Source: Aliiruegeria sabulilitoris (GTDB lineage: Bacteria; Pseudomonadota; Alphaproteobacteria; Rhodobacterales; Rhodobacteraceae). From it: a stretch of DNA of 64,000 nt. The stretch lies in NCBI RefSeq assembly GCF_001558155.1, contig NZ_LOAS01000025.1:26416-90415 (forward strand). Direction: 5' to 3'. The position numbers were made by a program, and so were the translations under genes. Below the pieces are notes generated by a model. That model was given only the letters and a program-made list of their open reading frames with translations, made no database searches and had not been told where the DNA came from. The first letter of the stretch is position 1. The number at the start of each line of letters is the position of its first letter. Positions 27,258 to 37,105 of the stretch are shown piece by piece.

Positions 27258-27432
27258 GGCGTGGGGCGGCGAATCTCCCTGCTTCCGGGGCGGAGCGCCA
27301 ACACCGTGCATGCCGTTCTGGTATCTGGTGACCGGATGTTCCTCCGACGGAGGTGCGATCCGACCAGTCGTTCGCGCAGGCGAAACGCGCGCTATCGAAG
27401 GGCCGACAGTCCTGCAATCAGAACGCCCAGAA

Positions 27433-27460
27433 ACGAAAAAGGCCGCGAAAAACGCGGCCT
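27433..27460 (-). terminator. Terminator of rpmJ
   Basis: An 8-bp stem AGGCCGCG (27440-27447) with CGCGGCCT (27453-27460), loop of five; the minus strand continues into TTTTTCG. It sits directly after the rpmJ stop. Confidence 0.88.
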
Positions 27461-27483
27461 CGTTCGAATGCTGTGTCGCTGAA

Positions 27484-27609
27484 TCAGCCCTGACGGGCCT
27501 TGAAGCGGCGCTGGGTCTTGTTGATGACGTATACGCGGCCTTTACGGCGCACGACACGGCAATCCCGGTGCCGATTCTTCAGCGAGCGGAGCGAGTTGCG
27601 GACTTTCAT
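27484..27609 (-). CDS. rpmJ: 50S ribosomal protein L36
   Basis: Reverse-strand reading gives a 41-residue basic protein starting [17 protein letters not shown] and ending RRFKARQG, a recognisable L36 of the alphaproteobacterial type, with the [17 protein letters not shown] core. Cys and His positions differ from the zinc-binding C+ form, so this is the C- type. Too short for many ORF filters; it lies beside tRNA-Val. Confidence 0.95.
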   Translation of the reverse strand: MKVRNSLRSLKNRHRDCRVVRRKGRVYVINKTQRRFKARQG

Positions 27610-27688
27610 AGTCTTCCCTTTCCTCAGTCGCCGGCGCGAGAACGGCGCCGATTGTTTCGCCAGCGAGCCGTCTCCGGCCCGAATTCAA

Positions 27689-27763
<75 letters not shown>

Positions 27764-27917
27764 GTACCGTACCGAACCATCCTGCCGCCCTTATCCCGAA
27801 AGAAAAGAACGCGGTCGATTCCGCGTCGGTGGAGCGCGTATAAAAGGAACGCGCGTCGGGTTCAAGGGCTTTTGGCAAGAGAATTTATACCGCTATATGG
27901 GGGCTCAAGGAGACCCT

Positions 27918-28781
27918 ATGCAAAACCCGCCATTTCGCCTCGAACTGCCCCGGAGCCGGACCACATCGGTGGTGTTTGCCTCGCCGCATAGCGGGCGTGA
28001 CTATGGCCTGGATTTCCTGCGCCGAACAGTGCTTGACGAACTCGGCATCCGCTCCTCCGAAGATGCTTTCGTGGACCGCCTGTTCGACACCGCGCCGGGG
28101 CTCGGCGCGCCCTTGCTCGCCGCCACCGCGCCGCGCGCCTTCGTGGATCTCAACCGCAGTGCCGACGAGCTCGATCCGGCAGTGGTGCGCGGCGTTCGCT
28201 CTCAGGCGCATAACCCGCGGATAGCCTCTGGTCTGGGAGTTATTCCGCGCGTCGTGGCGGGCGGGCGGGTGATTTACCGCGGCAAGATCGATCTGGAAGA
28301 GGCGCAGCGGCGGCTGGAGCAGGTCTGGCACCCCTATCACGCCGCCCTTCGGCAGGTTCTGGCGGAAAGCCGGGCCGCCTTCGGACAGGCCATCCTGATC
28401 GACTGTCACTCCATGCCGCATGAAGCGGTTCGGTCGGCGTCGGGCAAGTCCTACAGCCGTCCGCACGTGGTTCTCGGGGATCGTTTCGGGGCGGCCTGCA
28501 CTGGCGATATCATGGACAGCGTGCAGGCGGCGTTCGAGCGGGCGGGCCTGCGCGTGTCCCGGAACACGCCCTTTGCCGGCGCTTTCATAACCCAGCATTA
28601 CGGCCGGCCCGCGCATGGCCAGAACGCGATTCAGGTCGAGATCGACAGGTCGCTCTACATGGATGAAGGCAGGATCGTGCCGAGCAAGGATTTCCCGGCC
28701 TTTCGCGGCATCCTGCGCGGGATCATCCAGGAGATCACGGAGATCGGGCGCGCCTCGCCGAAATCGCTGGCGGCCGAATAG
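27918..28781 (+). CDS. N-formylglutamate amidohydrolase
   Basis: The 287-residue protein has the FGase layout: VVFASPHSGRDYG near the N-terminus (metal-binding SPHSG), RAFVDLNRSADELDP, ILIDCHSMPHEA (metal-binding DCHS) and NAIQVEIDRSLYMDE near the C-terminus. The family hydrolyses N-formyl-L-glutamate to formate and glutamate, the last step of one histidine-degradation route. No other hut genes are nearby, so the in-vivo amide substrate is uncertain. ATG 27918 follows AAGGAGAC; the ATG seven codons upstream lacks a site. Confidence 0.9.
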   Translation: MQNPPFRLELPRSRTTSVVFASPHSGRDYGLDFLRRTVLDELGIRSSEDAFVDRLFDTAPGLGAPLLAATAPRAFVDLNRSADELDPAVVRGVRSQAHNPRIASGLGVIPRVVAGGRVIYRGKIDLEEAQRRLEQVWHPYHAALRQVLAESRAAFGQAILIDCHSMPHEAVRSASGKSYSRPHVVLGDRFGAACTGDIMDSVQAAFERAGLRVSRNTPFAGAFITQHYGRPAHGQNAIQVEIDRSLYMDEGRIVPSKDFPAFRGILRGIIQEITEIGRASPKSLAAE

Positions 28782-28784
28782 CGC

Positions 28785-29690
28785 TCAGCCCTGCGGGGGC
28801 AGGGGCGGCGGCACGGCGGGCGCTGCCTTCAGCCGCATTTCGCGCCAGGCGATGAAGGAGACCGAGGCCATGATGAGGCAGCCGCCGAGCACGACCCATC
28901 CATCCACCGGCTCGTGAAAGACCACCCAGCCGAGCAGGCTCGCCCAGACGAGCTGAAGGAAAGTGACGGGTTGTGTGACCGCCATCGGGGCTGCCTGAAA
29001 GGCGAGGGTCATCGTGAAATGCCCCGCCGTTGCGAAACAGGCGACGAGGAACAGCCAGCCCAACTGCTGAAATGTCGGCTGCACCCAGTGGGCAAAGGCA
29101 AAGGGGGCGAGGAAGATCGTCACCATGATCGACATCATCGCCACGACGACCGTGGGGGAAACCTCCCCGGTCATGCGCTTGGCAACAAGGTAGGCGCAGG
29201 CAAAACCGAGCGCGGCAAAGATCATGGCGATATGGCCAAGATCCAGCTCGCGCATCCCGGGCCGCAGGATGACCAGGGCCCCGAGGAACGCCACGCCAAT
29301 CGCCGCCATGCGCCTTGCGGCAAGTGGCTCGCCAAGGAAAATCGCGGCCCCCAGCGTGACATAGATCGGGCTCATATAGTTCATCGCCGTCACCTCGGCG
29401 ATGGTGATCCGGGTCATGGCATAGAACCACATGATCACCGCACCTGCCTGTGCCGCGCCGCGCAGGGTGAACAGCGCAAGCGCCCGGCGGGACAGGCGCG
29501 CGCGCTTGAGTTCGGGCCACATCGGGATCAGGAAGACCAGCCCCAGCAGGTAACGCAGGAAGGCCGATTCGGCGGGCGGGATGCCCGGCCCCAGATGCTT
29601 CACCGTCGCCTGCACACCAATGAAACAGAAACCGGTCATGACCATCCACAGGACGGCTTTCAACGGGCGCTGTTCGGGCGGGGTGCTCAT
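28785..29690 (-). CDS. EamA/DMT-superfamily transporter
   Basis: The 301-residue membrane protein has ten hydrophobic segments in two repeats, with the EamA-type end-of-repeat motifs (YMSPIYVTLGAAIFLGEPL and PVTFLQLVWASLLGWVVFHE, each followed by a basic residue or acidic turn). These proteins export amino acids, nucleotides or other metabolites. It ends three bases from the convergent amidohydrolase. Substrate unknown. Confidence 0.9.
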   Translation of the reverse strand: MSTPPEQRPLKAVLWMVMTGFCFIGVQATVKHLGPGIPPAESAFLRYLLGLVFLIPMWPELKRARLSRRALALFTLRGAAQAGAVIMWFYAMTRITIAEVTAMNYMSPIYVTLGAAIFLGEPLAARRMAAIGVAFLGALVILRPGMRELDLGHIAMIFAALGFACAYLVAKRMTGEVSPTVVVAMMSIMVTIFLAPFAFAHWVQPTFQQLGWLFLVACFATAGHFTMTLAFQAAPMAVTQPVTFLQLVWASLLGWVVFHEPVDGWVVLGGCLIMASVSFIAWREMRLKAAPAVPPPLPPQG

Positions 29691-29736
29691 GGCGGCGACC
29701 AGACATCATTCCGAATGCGGCCACAAGCCCAAGCGG

Positions 29737-30339
29737 TCAGCCCAGAATCAGCCCGGCGGCGATGGACCACATGACGATACCGATCACCACATCGAGCACG
29801 CGCCACGAGAAGGGGCGGGCAAAGAGCGGCTGCAACAGCCGCGCACCGTAACCGAGTGCGAAGAAGAACAGGAAGGAAGCGGAAACGGCCCCGGCGGCAA
29901 AGGCGGCTTCGCGGCCGGGAAACCCCGAGGAGATCGACCCGATCAGCCCGACCGTGTCGAGATAGACATGCGGGTTCAGCCAGGTCAGCGCCAGCACCGT
30001 CGCCAGCACCTGCCGCAGGCTCCGAACGCCGTTTCTGCCGGCCTCCAGCGCCTCCCCACCCCGCCAGGCATTGCGGAAACTGATTGCGCCATAGGCCAGC
30101 AGGAACGTCGCACCGCCCCAACGCATGACAGGGACAAGCCCCGGCAGCAGCTTGGAAAGGGACGTGAAGGCAAACACACCGACCGAGATCAGGATCGCAT
30201 CCGAGATCGCACAGGCCAGCACGACCGCCAGCACATGCTCCCGCTTCAGCCCTTGCCGCAGAACAAACGCATTTTGCGCCCCGATCGCGAGGATCAGGCT
30301 GAAACTCAACAGCAACCCCTGAGTGAATGCTTCCGTCAT
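29737..30339 (-). CDS. LysE/ArgO-family amino acid exporter
   Basis: The 200-residue protein has six membrane segments and the LysE landmarks AIGAQNAFVLRQGLKREH near residues 15-32 and TWLNPHVYLDT. It is the ArgO-type (arginine/lysine export). ATG 30339 removes a 29-residue upstream extension with no membrane character. Same strand as the EamA gene 46 bases on, so the two exporters may be cotranscribed. Confidence 0.92.
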   Translation of the reverse strand: MTEAFTQGLLLSFSLILAIGAQNAFVLRQGLKREHVLAVVLACAISDAILISVGVFAFTSLSKLLPGLVPVMRWGGATFLLAYGAISFRNAWRGGEALEAGRNGVRSLRQVLATVLALTWLNPHVYLDTVGLIGSISSGFPGREAAFAAGAVSASFLFFFALGYGARLLQPLFARPFSWRVLDVVIGIVMWSIAAGLILG

Positions 30340-30543
30340 GCCGCCCGTCCGCTCTGCGCCCGGACCGTCTAGACGCACGAAGCCCCGGCTGCAACGCCAC
30401 AAGCCCACCGGCTCCACGCGATACACCGCACCACCGCAGCTACTCGCAGTGGAGGGTTCGAGTGACGACAGCCGGGCGGCTTTGGCGACGTAGGAGACAA
30501 TTGATGCCTTGTGTCAGATGTCTCCTTCGGTTGGGCCAGTCAG

Positions 30544-30951
30544 TTACTTCTGGATCGACTGAAGGTGGTAGATGAGCGACAAGATGCGTCCCCTCGCCAC
30601 CATTTCCGCCGTCTCTCCCCGCTGGCTGGTCGCCGAGGATTGAAAGCGCTCACCCCAGATCGGCATGGAACTGCCATGCGCTCTTACCCCGTCGCGACCA
30701 TCGATCGTTGTCAGAACCGCTTCGTAAGGAAAGGTTCCGCCATTTGCCTGTGAAAGCTCCAAAAGACTTGGGGTCGAAATGTTCAGGAGACCGGCTAGGG
30801 GGCCGTCTCCCATCGCGCTTTCGCCGTGACAACCGGCACAAGCGACGGTGTATTCTTGCTTGCCAAGTTCTTCTGCTCGCTCTTGTGACAATAACGCCGT
30901 CGGAGCAAGCGACACGCAAAGACCCACGGCAAGTGAAAACAACACATTCAT
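30544..30951 (-). CDS. Small periplasmic c-type cytochrome
   Basis: The 135-residue protein has a signal peptide cleaved near ALS-Q, one haem-binding CAGCH at residues 38-42 and a likely distal Met96 in HGSSMPIWG: a class I monohaem cytochrome c. A GDGPLAG stretch after the haem motif and a C-terminal helix ending YHLQSIQ complete the fold. It could donate electrons to an oxidase or dehydrogenase, but no redox partner is adjacent. Confidence 0.9.
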   Translation of the reverse strand: MNVLFSLAVGLCVSLAPTALLSQERAEELGKQEYTVACAGCHGESAMGDGPLAGLLNISTPSLLELSQANGGTFPYEAVLTTIDGRDGVRAHGSSMPIWGERFQSSATSQRGETAEMVARGRILSLIYHLQSIQK

Positions 30952-31322
30952 CTTCAGTTCCCTCCGCTTTGGTTTACGTAAGGGAATTCTCGCATTGGCG
31001 GCTGCTCCTGTCTCTGAGTTGGATCAAGCAAACGCCATCAAACCGCGGTGTGTTGTGGGCTTGAGAAAGCGGTTCTTCAGACATCGGCCCCGATGTCAGC
31101 GAAGCGCGGGGAGCGCCCCCAAACACCCCGGCGTAAGGCCGGGCATCCAAACCGGTCGCGCTTTCGGTCGAAACCGGGGGCGCATTTGACCGAAAAAGGG
31201 TCAAAAACGGAGGCTTGGCGGATTCAGGAGGTCCTGAAACGGTCGAAACGACCGGAATACCGGTCGTTTCGGACGGATTTTGGGTCGAGATTGACCGGGG
31301 TTTCTTGCAAATCAACCGGAAA
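30952..31322. other. Gene-free stretch with clustered palindromes
   Basis: No convincing gene: a reverse-strand frame of 123 codons here has no recognisable motif and low-complexity composition. The right half carries two perfect inverted repeats, TTCAGGA-GG-TCCTGAA (31223-31238) and a 12-bp-arm palindrome (31244-31255 with 31260-31271, spacer AATA), plus several copies of GGTCGAAAC/TTGACCG-type words between 31160 and 31320. It lies downstream of yebC and upstream of the cytochrome gene, both on the minus strand. Confidence 0.7.
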
Positions 31323-32069
31323 TCAGGCGTCGAGTTGCGCCGCAACCTCGTCTGTCAGTTCCAGGTTGGCGGTGACACGCTGCACGTCGTCGTCATCCTC
31401 CAACACCTCGATAAGCCGCATCAGTTTCTGCACGCCTTCAAGGTCAAGCTCGGTCGTGGTGGTCGGTTTCCACACCAACTTGGTGTGCTCCGACTCTCCC
31501 AACGCGCTCTCAAGCGCCGTGGAAACCTCGTTCAGATCGGTGTCCGCGCAATAGATGACGTGAGAATCTTCATCTGATTCAACGTCTTCCGCACCTGCTT
31601 CGATCGCCGCCATCATCACCGAATCCTCGTCGCCCACGGAGGCCGGGTAGGTGATCTCGCCCTTGCGCTCGAACATGAAACCGACAGATCCGGTCTCACC
31701 GAGATTGCCGCCATGCTTGGAGAAGGTCGAGCGCACGGTGGAGGCCGTGCGGTTGCGGTTGTCGGTCATCGCCTCGACGATCACGGCAACGCCGCCCGGG
31801 CCGTAACCCTCGTAGCGGATCTCTTCGTAATCGTCGCCATCTCCGGCCTGCGATTTCTTGATCGCCCGGTCGATCACGTCCTTGGGGACGGAGTTAGACT
31901 TGGCTTCCTTCACCGCGAGGCGCAGGCGCGGGTTTTTCTCAGGGTCCGGATCGCCCATCTTCGCGGCGACGGTGATCTCTTTCGAGAGCTTGGAAAACAG
32001 TTTCGAGCGGGCTGCATCCTGGCGCCCCTTGCGGTGCTGGATATTCGCCCATTTTGAATGGCCGGCCAT
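31323..32069 (-). CDS. yebC: YebC/PmpR-family protein
   Basis: The 248-residue protein begins [20 protein letters not shown], the family signature, and has [33 protein letters not shown] and [12 protein letters not shown]. YebC proteins bind DNA or act on ribosomes stalled at polyproline (recent work); in some species they repress quorum-sensing genes. ATG 32069 is preceded by GGAGAAGAC. Alphaproteobacterial copies usually neighbour ruvC; here they do not. Confidence 0.95.
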   Translation of the reverse strand: MAGHSKWANIQHRKGRQDAARSKLFSKLSKEITVAAKMGDPDPEKNPRLRLAVKEAKSNSVPKDVIDRAIKKSQAGDGDDYEEIRYEGYGPGGVAVIVEAMTDNRNRTASTVRSTFSKHGGNLGETGSVGFMFERKGEITYPASVGDEDSVMMAAIEAGAEDVESDEDSHVIYCADTDLNEVSTALESALGESEHTKLVWKPTTTTELDLEGVQKLMRLIEVLEDDDDVQRVTANLELTDEVAAQLDA

Positions 32070-32176
32070 GGGTCTTCTCCGTTCGGGTCGGGACTTCGTA
32101 TGATTTGCGCGTCCATAGCCCAAAGAACAGGCCGGGGGCAATCCCGCAGCGTTCCGAGGCGGACAGCTCTTTGGTA

Positions 32177-33955
32177 TCAGAGCGGCCAGAGCACAGGGAT
32201 CAGCGCGGAAGAGAGCAGACCGATGGACAGGTTGAGCGGTATCCCGACCTTCAGGAAATCCGAGAACCGGTAGCCGCCGGGGCCATAGACCATCATGTTG
32301 GTCTGGTAGCCGATGGGCGTTGCGAAGCTGGCCGATGCTGCGACCATCACGGCGATGACCAGTGGGCGCGGGTCGAACCCGAGCGCCGTCGCCAGGCCGA
32401 TCGCGATGGGCGTGACGACGACCGCGACGGCATTGTTGGTGACCAGTTCGGTCAGCACGGAGGTCAGCAGGTAGATCGCCCAGATGATCAGGAACGGCGG
32501 CAGCTGCATCAACCAGGGCGAGACCGCCTTGACGATCAACTCGACCGCACCGGAGGCTTCCAGCGCCGCACCGATGGCCAACATGGAAAAGATCAGCGCC
32601 AGCAGTCGGCCCTCGACGAAGGAAAACGCCTCGTCGGCGTCGATGCAGCGTGTCACCAGCACCAGTGCGACCGCGAGGAAGGACAGGAGCAGGATGGGCG
32701 CGACCCCGATGGCCGAAAGCACGACGATGCTCAGCAGCGCGCCGATGGCGATGGGGGCTTTCTCGCGGCGGAAGGCACGGGCCGAGGGGCGCGCGATATC
32801 AACCAGGCCCATGTCGGAGGCCAGCCGCTGGATATCCTCGGGCGCGCCTTCGAGCAGCAGCGTGTCGCCGACGCGCACCACCAGATCGTCGAGCTGTCGT
32901 CCGATATTCTGGTTCCGTCGGTGCACGGCAAGCGGGTAGACGCCGTAACGCCGGCGCAGGCGAAGCTGACCCAGCGTGCGGCCGACCATGCGTGCGCCGG
33001 GCGAGATCAGCACTTCGACCGTCTCGGTGCGCACCGAGCTCAGCTTGTCGACCTGGCGCAGCGCCTTGTTCTCCTGCAGGCTCAGAAGCTCCGCCATGCG
33101 CGTGCGCAGCACGACCCGGTCGCCCGCTTCCAGCACGACCTCGTTCATGTTCCGACGCAGCGAGGCATCGCCGCGCAGAATGTCGATCAACCGAACCCCG
33201 TCGCGCTTGAACTGTCCAACCTCGACCGCCTTGCGCCCGATCAGATCGCTATCCTCCGGCAGGGCAACTTCGGTAAAGAATTTCATCTTGCGCTTGTCGG
33301 AGAGCAGCGAGGCCATGGACTCCCGCTCCGGCAGCAGCCTGTAGGCGATAAACCGCAGGTAGATCATGCCCCAGGCAACGATGACGATGGCCAGCGGCGT
33401 GACTTCGAAGATGCCGAACGGCTCCATTCCGTTGGCGCGCGCAACGCCGTCGACGAGCAGGTTGGTCGATGTGCCGATCAGAGTCAGCGTGCCGCCCATG
33501 ATCGCCGCATAGGAGAGCGGGATCAGCATCTTGGAGGCAGGCCGCTTGAGCGTGCGCGAGATCTGGACCATCACCGGGATCATCACGACAACGACCGGCG
33601 TGTTGGAAACCACCGCCGATGCGATGACGACGAACCCGATCAGGGTGCCGATGGCCAGGCGCGGGTCCCTTTCGGCCTGTGCCTGGGCGATATGGGTGAA
33701 CCAGTCCAGCGCGCCGGTCCGTACCAGCGCGCCCATCACGAGGAACATCATCGCGATGGTCCAGGGCGCGGGGTTGGACAGGGCATCGCGCGCGGCCTCA
33801 TAGGGCAGGATGCCCGTGGCCAGCATGACCGCCGCGCCGAGCATGGCGACGACTTCGGCCGGGAAAATCTCCCGCGAGAACAGCACGAACATTGTCAGCA
33901 CGACACAAAGCGCGAGGATCGGTTCTCCGGTCGGTCCGAGGTTCAGAAATTCCAT
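32177..33955 (-). CDS. SLC13/DASS-type permease with two RCK_C domains
   Basis: The 592-residue protein has about five N-terminal and six C-terminal hydrophobic segments flanking a soluble region of about 200 residues that reads as two TrkA-C/RCK_C domains ([20 protein letters not shown] and [20 protein letters not shown]). The layout is that of the SLC13/CitT-related anion permeases with regulatory RCK domains, which move sulfate, dicarboxylates or similar anions with Na+. ATG 33955 gives a start before the first membrane segment. Confidence 0.88.
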   Translation of the reverse strand: MEFLNLGPTGEPILALCVVLTMFVLFSREIFPAEVVAMLGAAVMLATGILPYEAARDALSNPAPWTIAMMFLVMGALVRTGALDWFTHIAQAQAERDPRLAIGTLIGFVVIASAVVSNTPVVVVMIPVMVQISRTLKRPASKMLIPLSYAAIMGGTLTLIGTSTNLLVDGVARANGMEPFGIFEVTPLAIVIVAWGMIYLRFIAYRLLPERESMASLLSDKRKMKFFTEVALPEDSDLIGRKAVEVGQFKRDGVRLIDILRGDASLRRNMNEVVLEAGDRVVLRTRMAELLSLQENKALRQVDKLSSVRTETVEVLISPGARMVGRTLGQLRLRRRYGVYPLAVHRRNQNIGRQLDDLVVRVGDTLLLEGAPEDIQRLASDMGLVDIARPSARAFRREKAPIAIGALLSIVVLSAIGVAPILLLSFLAVALVLVTRCIDADEAFSFVEGRLLALIFSMLAIGAALEASGAVELIVKAVSPWLMQLPPFLIIWAIYLLTSVLTELVTNNAVAVVVTPIAIGLATALGFDPRPLVIAVMVAASASFATPIGYQTNMMVYGPGGYRFSDFLKVGIPLNLSIGLLSSALIPVLWPL

Positions 33956-34119
33956 ACGCGTCCCATGGCTGCTCCACCGGCCATCCTTAGCGTGCCTGCG
34001 CACTGGCGCAAGCGTTCTATGTCCCGCCCGCGCATGGCGGGCAGGGCCTGCCCGAAGAACTGCCGGTCAGCCCAGCGGCTATGCTCGGATGAAAAAGGGG
34101 CCAGCCGCCACAGGCGTGT

Positions 34120-34932
34120 TCAGGGGCCCGCCTGTGCCAGCCGCCCGCCCTGGCGGACCATCTCGATCCGCGTCGTCTCGCCGGTCCTGTCGTCGGTTTC
34201 AACGTAGAGACCGCTGACCGTCGCCTCTTCCAGCGCTGGCGTGAACCGGCCCTTTGGCATGCCGGTGACGAAACGGCGCATCGGCTCGGCCTTTTCCATG
34301 CCGATGACGGAATTGTAGTCGCCGCACATGCCGGCATCCGACTGGAAGCCAGTCCCCTTGGGGAGGATCTGCGCATCGGCCGTTGGCACATGGGTATGCG
34401 TGCCCACGACCACGCTGGCGCGCCCGTCGCAGAAATGGCCCATGGCCATCTTCTCCGAGGTGGCCTCGCAATGCATGTCGACCAGGCTGGCCGCCACCAT
34501 CCCGCCGCGCGGGTGTGCGCGCAATAATGCGTCGATATCGGAGAACGGATCGGCAAAGGGGCGTTTCATGAAGATCTGGCCCAGAACTTGCGCCACCAGG
34601 ATCTTGCGGCCACCGGTTGCCGTGAAGACCGCCGCCCCGCGCCCCGGCGCGTCCTTGGCGAAGTTGAGCGGCCGCAGGATACGTTTCTCGCGCTCGATGA
34701 ATTGCAGCATGTCGCGCTGATCGAAGGCGTGATCGCCCAGCGTGATGCAATCGGCCCCGGCCTCCAGCAGCGCCTTGGCATGGGCACCCGACAGCCCCAT
34801 GCCCGAGGTGGCGTTCTCGCCATTGACCACGACGAAATCCAGCCCCCAGTCGCGCCGCAGCGCCGGCAGGCGTTCCGCCACCGCCGTGCGCCCGGCACGG
34901 CCCATTACATCGCCCAGAAAGAGAATTTTCAT
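34120..34932 (-). CDS. TIGR00282/YmdB-family metallophosphoesterase
   Basis: The 270-residue protein starts MKILFLGDVMGRAGR and has the metal-binding motifs of the family: GDVMG (Asp), VVNGENAT (Asn-Gly-Glu-Asn), TLGDHAFDQ (Asp-His) and VVGTHTHVPT (the GTHTH pair). YmdB homologues hydrolyse cyclic nucleotides such as 2',3'-cAMP in vitro and act globally in some species. It is 120 bases from the cyclo-ligase gene in the same direction and may be cotranscribed with it, as in many Rhodobacterales genomes. Confidence 0.93.
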   Translation of the reverse strand: MKILFLGDVMGRAGRTAVAERLPALRRDWGLDFVVVNGENATSGMGLSGAHAKALLEAGADCITLGDHAFDQRDMLQFIEREKRILRPLNFAKDAPGRGAAVFTATGGRKILVAQVLGQIFMKRPFADPFSDIDALLRAHPRGGMVAASLVDMHCEATSEKMAMGHFCDGRASVVVGTHTHVPTADAQILPKGTGFQSDAGMCGDYNSVIGMEKAEPMRRFVTGMPKGRFTPALEEATVSGLYVETDDRTGETTRIEMVRQGGRLAQAGP

Positions 34933-35052
34933 GGCCAACGCCCTAGCCCCGCATGGGAAGGGGAGCAACCCCCTCTCGTGTGAAAGCGGAACGTACAGTT
35001 GTCCCACGCGCCGCAGGCGCGCCCGGCCTCAATGCTCCGCGACGCGTCAGCG

Positions 35053-35598
35053 TCAAGGGGCGCGGGGAAATACCCCCTTCTCGGTCAGCACGCCATCGAG
35101 GCGTTGATCGGTCGCTTCTAGAGGCAGCTTTTCGAGGTATTGCGCCGAATAGGCAAAGCCGAGCGCTTCGACCTTTCCCCGCCTGCGCAGCCTCTCCAGG
35201 GTACGATCATAAAACCCGCCGCCATAGCCGAGGCGAAACAGCTCCCGGTCAAAGGCCACAAGCGGGGCGATGACGAGATCCGGTATCAGCTCTTCACCGC
35301 CTGTCGGGACCATCACGCCAAAGGCACCTTCCTCCAGCCGGCATCCCGGCTTCCACTCCCGAAAGACGAGCGGCATCCCCGGCCCGATGACAATCGGCAC
35401 GGCAATCCGGTTCGCGGTGCACAGCGCTTCCATCGCCGGCAGCGGATCGGCCTCCGTGCGGATCGGAAGATAGCCCGCGATGACCCGCCCCGCCGTCCCG
35501 GCAAGGTGATCGCAAAGCGCTTGCGACGCGGCCGCTCGATACGCGGCATGGGCGGGTTTGCGCAGGGCGAAGGCGTGCTGTCGCGCCTCTTTCTTCAT
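35053..35598 (-). CDS. 5-formyltetrahydrofolate cyclo-ligase
   Basis: The 181-residue enzyme shows the family motifs LRKPAHAAY near the N-terminus (Arg), GYLPIRTEADP, PDLVIAPLVAFDRELFRLGYGGGFYDRTL (split substrate/ATP-binding loop) and a conserved Asp-Arg near the C-terminus. It converts 5-formyl-THF to methenyl-THF with ATP in folate recycling. ATG 35598 is used; a TTG at 35613, which would overlap the mgtE stop, is an alternative. Confidence 0.93.
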   Translation of the reverse strand: MKKEARQHAFALRKPAHAAYRAAASQALCDHLAGTAGRVIAGYLPIRTEADPLPAMEALCTANRIAVPIVIGPGMPLVFREWKPGCRLEEGAFGVMVPTGGEELIPDLVIAPLVAFDRELFRLGYGGGFYDRTLERLRRRGKVEALGFAYSAQYLEKLPLEATDQRLDGVLTEKGVFPRAP

Positions 35599-35609
35599 CG
35601 CGCCCAGGT

Positions 35610-36998
35610 TCAAAGAAGCACCATCGAGGCCAGCCCGAGGAAGGCGAAAAAGCCAACCACATCGGTCACCGTGGTCACGAACGTGCCCGATGCCAGCGCC
35701 GGATCGACCCCGAGTTTCTCCATCGTCACCGGCACGAGAATGCCCGCCAGCGCCGCCACCGCGAGGTTGACGATCATCGCTACCGCGATGACCAGCCCGA
35801 TCTGCGAGGAGCCGAACCAGAACAACGCCACCAGCCCCATGACAACGGCGAAAACCGCCCCGTTCAGAAGCCCCACGACCAATTCGCGGCTGACCACGCG
35901 CCAGACGTTCGAGCCCGTCAGGTCCTTGGTGGCGATGGCTCGCACCGCCACGGTCAGCGATTGGGTGCCCGCATTTCCGCCCATGGAGGCAACGATCGGC
36001 ATCAACACCGCCAGCGCCACGACCCGCCCGATCACGTCTTCAAACAGCGCGATCACCATGGAGGCGAGAATCGCCGTCAGCAGGTTCACCGCGAGCCAGG
36101 GCAGGCGCAGCTTCGTCGTCTCGATCGCGTTGTCCGAGAGCGAGGACTCCTCGTTCACACCGGCCAGAAGCAGGATATCTTCCTCGTGCTCGTCATCGAG
36201 CACCGCCATGGCGTCGTCGATGGTGATCACCCCCACCAGCCGGTCTTCGCCATCCACGACGGGCAGCGAGATCAGGTGGTACTGGTTGAAGATATAGGCC
36301 ACCTCGGCCTCGTCGAGATCGACCGGAACCGAGCGGAAGGAATGCTCGCTCACCTCGCGCAGCGGCTTGTTGCGCGGCATCGACATCAGCTTGCCGAGGG
36401 TAACATAGCCGGTCGGGTGCATCTTCGGATCGACGAGGATGACGTGGTAGAACTGCTCCGGCAGGTCCTCGGCGTCTTCGCGCACGAAATCGATGGCCTG
36501 GCCGACCGTCCAGTGCTCCGGCGTGCGGACCACCTCGCGCTGCATGAGGCGGCCAGCGGAGCCTTCGGGATAGCTGAGCGCCTGTTCCACCGCGACCCGT
36601 TCGCTGGCGGACAGCGCATCGAGCAGGATATCCTTCTGTTCGTCGCCGAGATCCTCGATCAGGTCGACGATATCGTCCGATTCGAGGTCCAGAACGGCTT
36701 CGCTGAGCACCTCGTCGGGCAGCATCTCGATGACTTCGGCGCGCACGCTTTCGTCGAGTTCCGACAGGATCTCGCCATCGATATCCCGGCCCCAGAATCG
36801 CAGCAGCAGGTGGCGCGTCTTGTCGCCCACCTGTTCCATGAGGTCGGCCACGTCGGCGGGGTGAAGCTGGTCGAGCATCCGCCCGAGCCCGGCCGAATCG
36901 CCGCGATTGATCGCCAGCAGGATTTCCCGCGCCCGATCCTTGGGCAGAACGAAGGCATCGTCGTCACGACCTGCCTTGTCGGCAGTATCTTCGGCCAT
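35610..36998 (-). CDS. mgtE: Magnesium transporter MgtE
   Basis: The 462-residue protein has the MgtE layout: an acidic N-domain (LLAINRGDSAGLGRMLDQLHPADVAD, with the repeated Glu/Asp Mg2+-sensing faces), a pair of CBS domains (VVRTPEHWTVGQAIDFVRE and SVPVDLDEAEVAYIFNQYHL) and five C-terminal membrane segments with MPIVASMGGNAGTQSLTVAVR. It imports Mg2+, closing when cytoplasmic Mg2+ is high. ATG 36998 follows GGAGGG; an ATG ten codons upstream lacks a site. Ends three bases before the cyclo-ligase TTG, so the genes may be one transcript. Confidence 0.95.
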   Translation of the reverse strand: MAEDTADKAGRDDDAFVLPKDRAREILLAINRGDSAGLGRMLDQLHPADVADLMEQVGDKTRHLLLRFWGRDIDGEILSELDESVRAEVIEMLPDEVLSEAVLDLESDDIVDLIEDLGDEQKDILLDALSASERVAVEQALSYPEGSAGRLMQREVVRTPEHWTVGQAIDFVREDAEDLPEQFYHVILVDPKMHPTGYVTLGKLMSMPRNKPLREVSEHSFRSVPVDLDEAEVAYIFNQYHLISLPVVDGEDRLVGVITIDDAMAVLDDEHEEDILLLAGVNEESSLSDNAIETTKLRLPWLAVNLLTAILASMVIALFEDVIGRVVALAVLMPIVASMGGNAGTQSLTVAVRAIATKDLTGSNVWRVVSRELVVGLLNGAVFAVVMGLVALFWFGSSQIGLVIAVAMIVNLAVAALAGILVPVTMEKLGVDPALASGTFVTTVTDVVGFFAFLGLASMVLL

Positions 36999-37105
36999 GG
37001 CTGCACCCTCCGATTTCACTTTCGACATAGAATAAGCGCGCGGAAGCGGGGTGCAACCTGCCTTGCCCGTTGCCGAGCGCATGTCCTGTCCCTAGGCTCA
37101 CTTTC

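Noticed and set aside
30430-30480. tRNA-like GGTTCGAGT sequence near the LysE gene
   Set aside because: The T-arm-like word has no matching acceptor or anticodon stem on either strand.
32054-34207. 717-codon plus-strand frame opposite the SLC13-type permease
   Set aside because: It is His/Asp/Gln/Arg-rich low complexity with no domain, a mirror of the real minus-strand membrane protein.
36999-37105. Magnesium riboswitch (M-box) upstream of mgtE
   Set aside because: Only about 107 bases separate mgtE from the divergent guaD gene, too little for an M-box of about 160 bases, and no matching stem pattern is seen.
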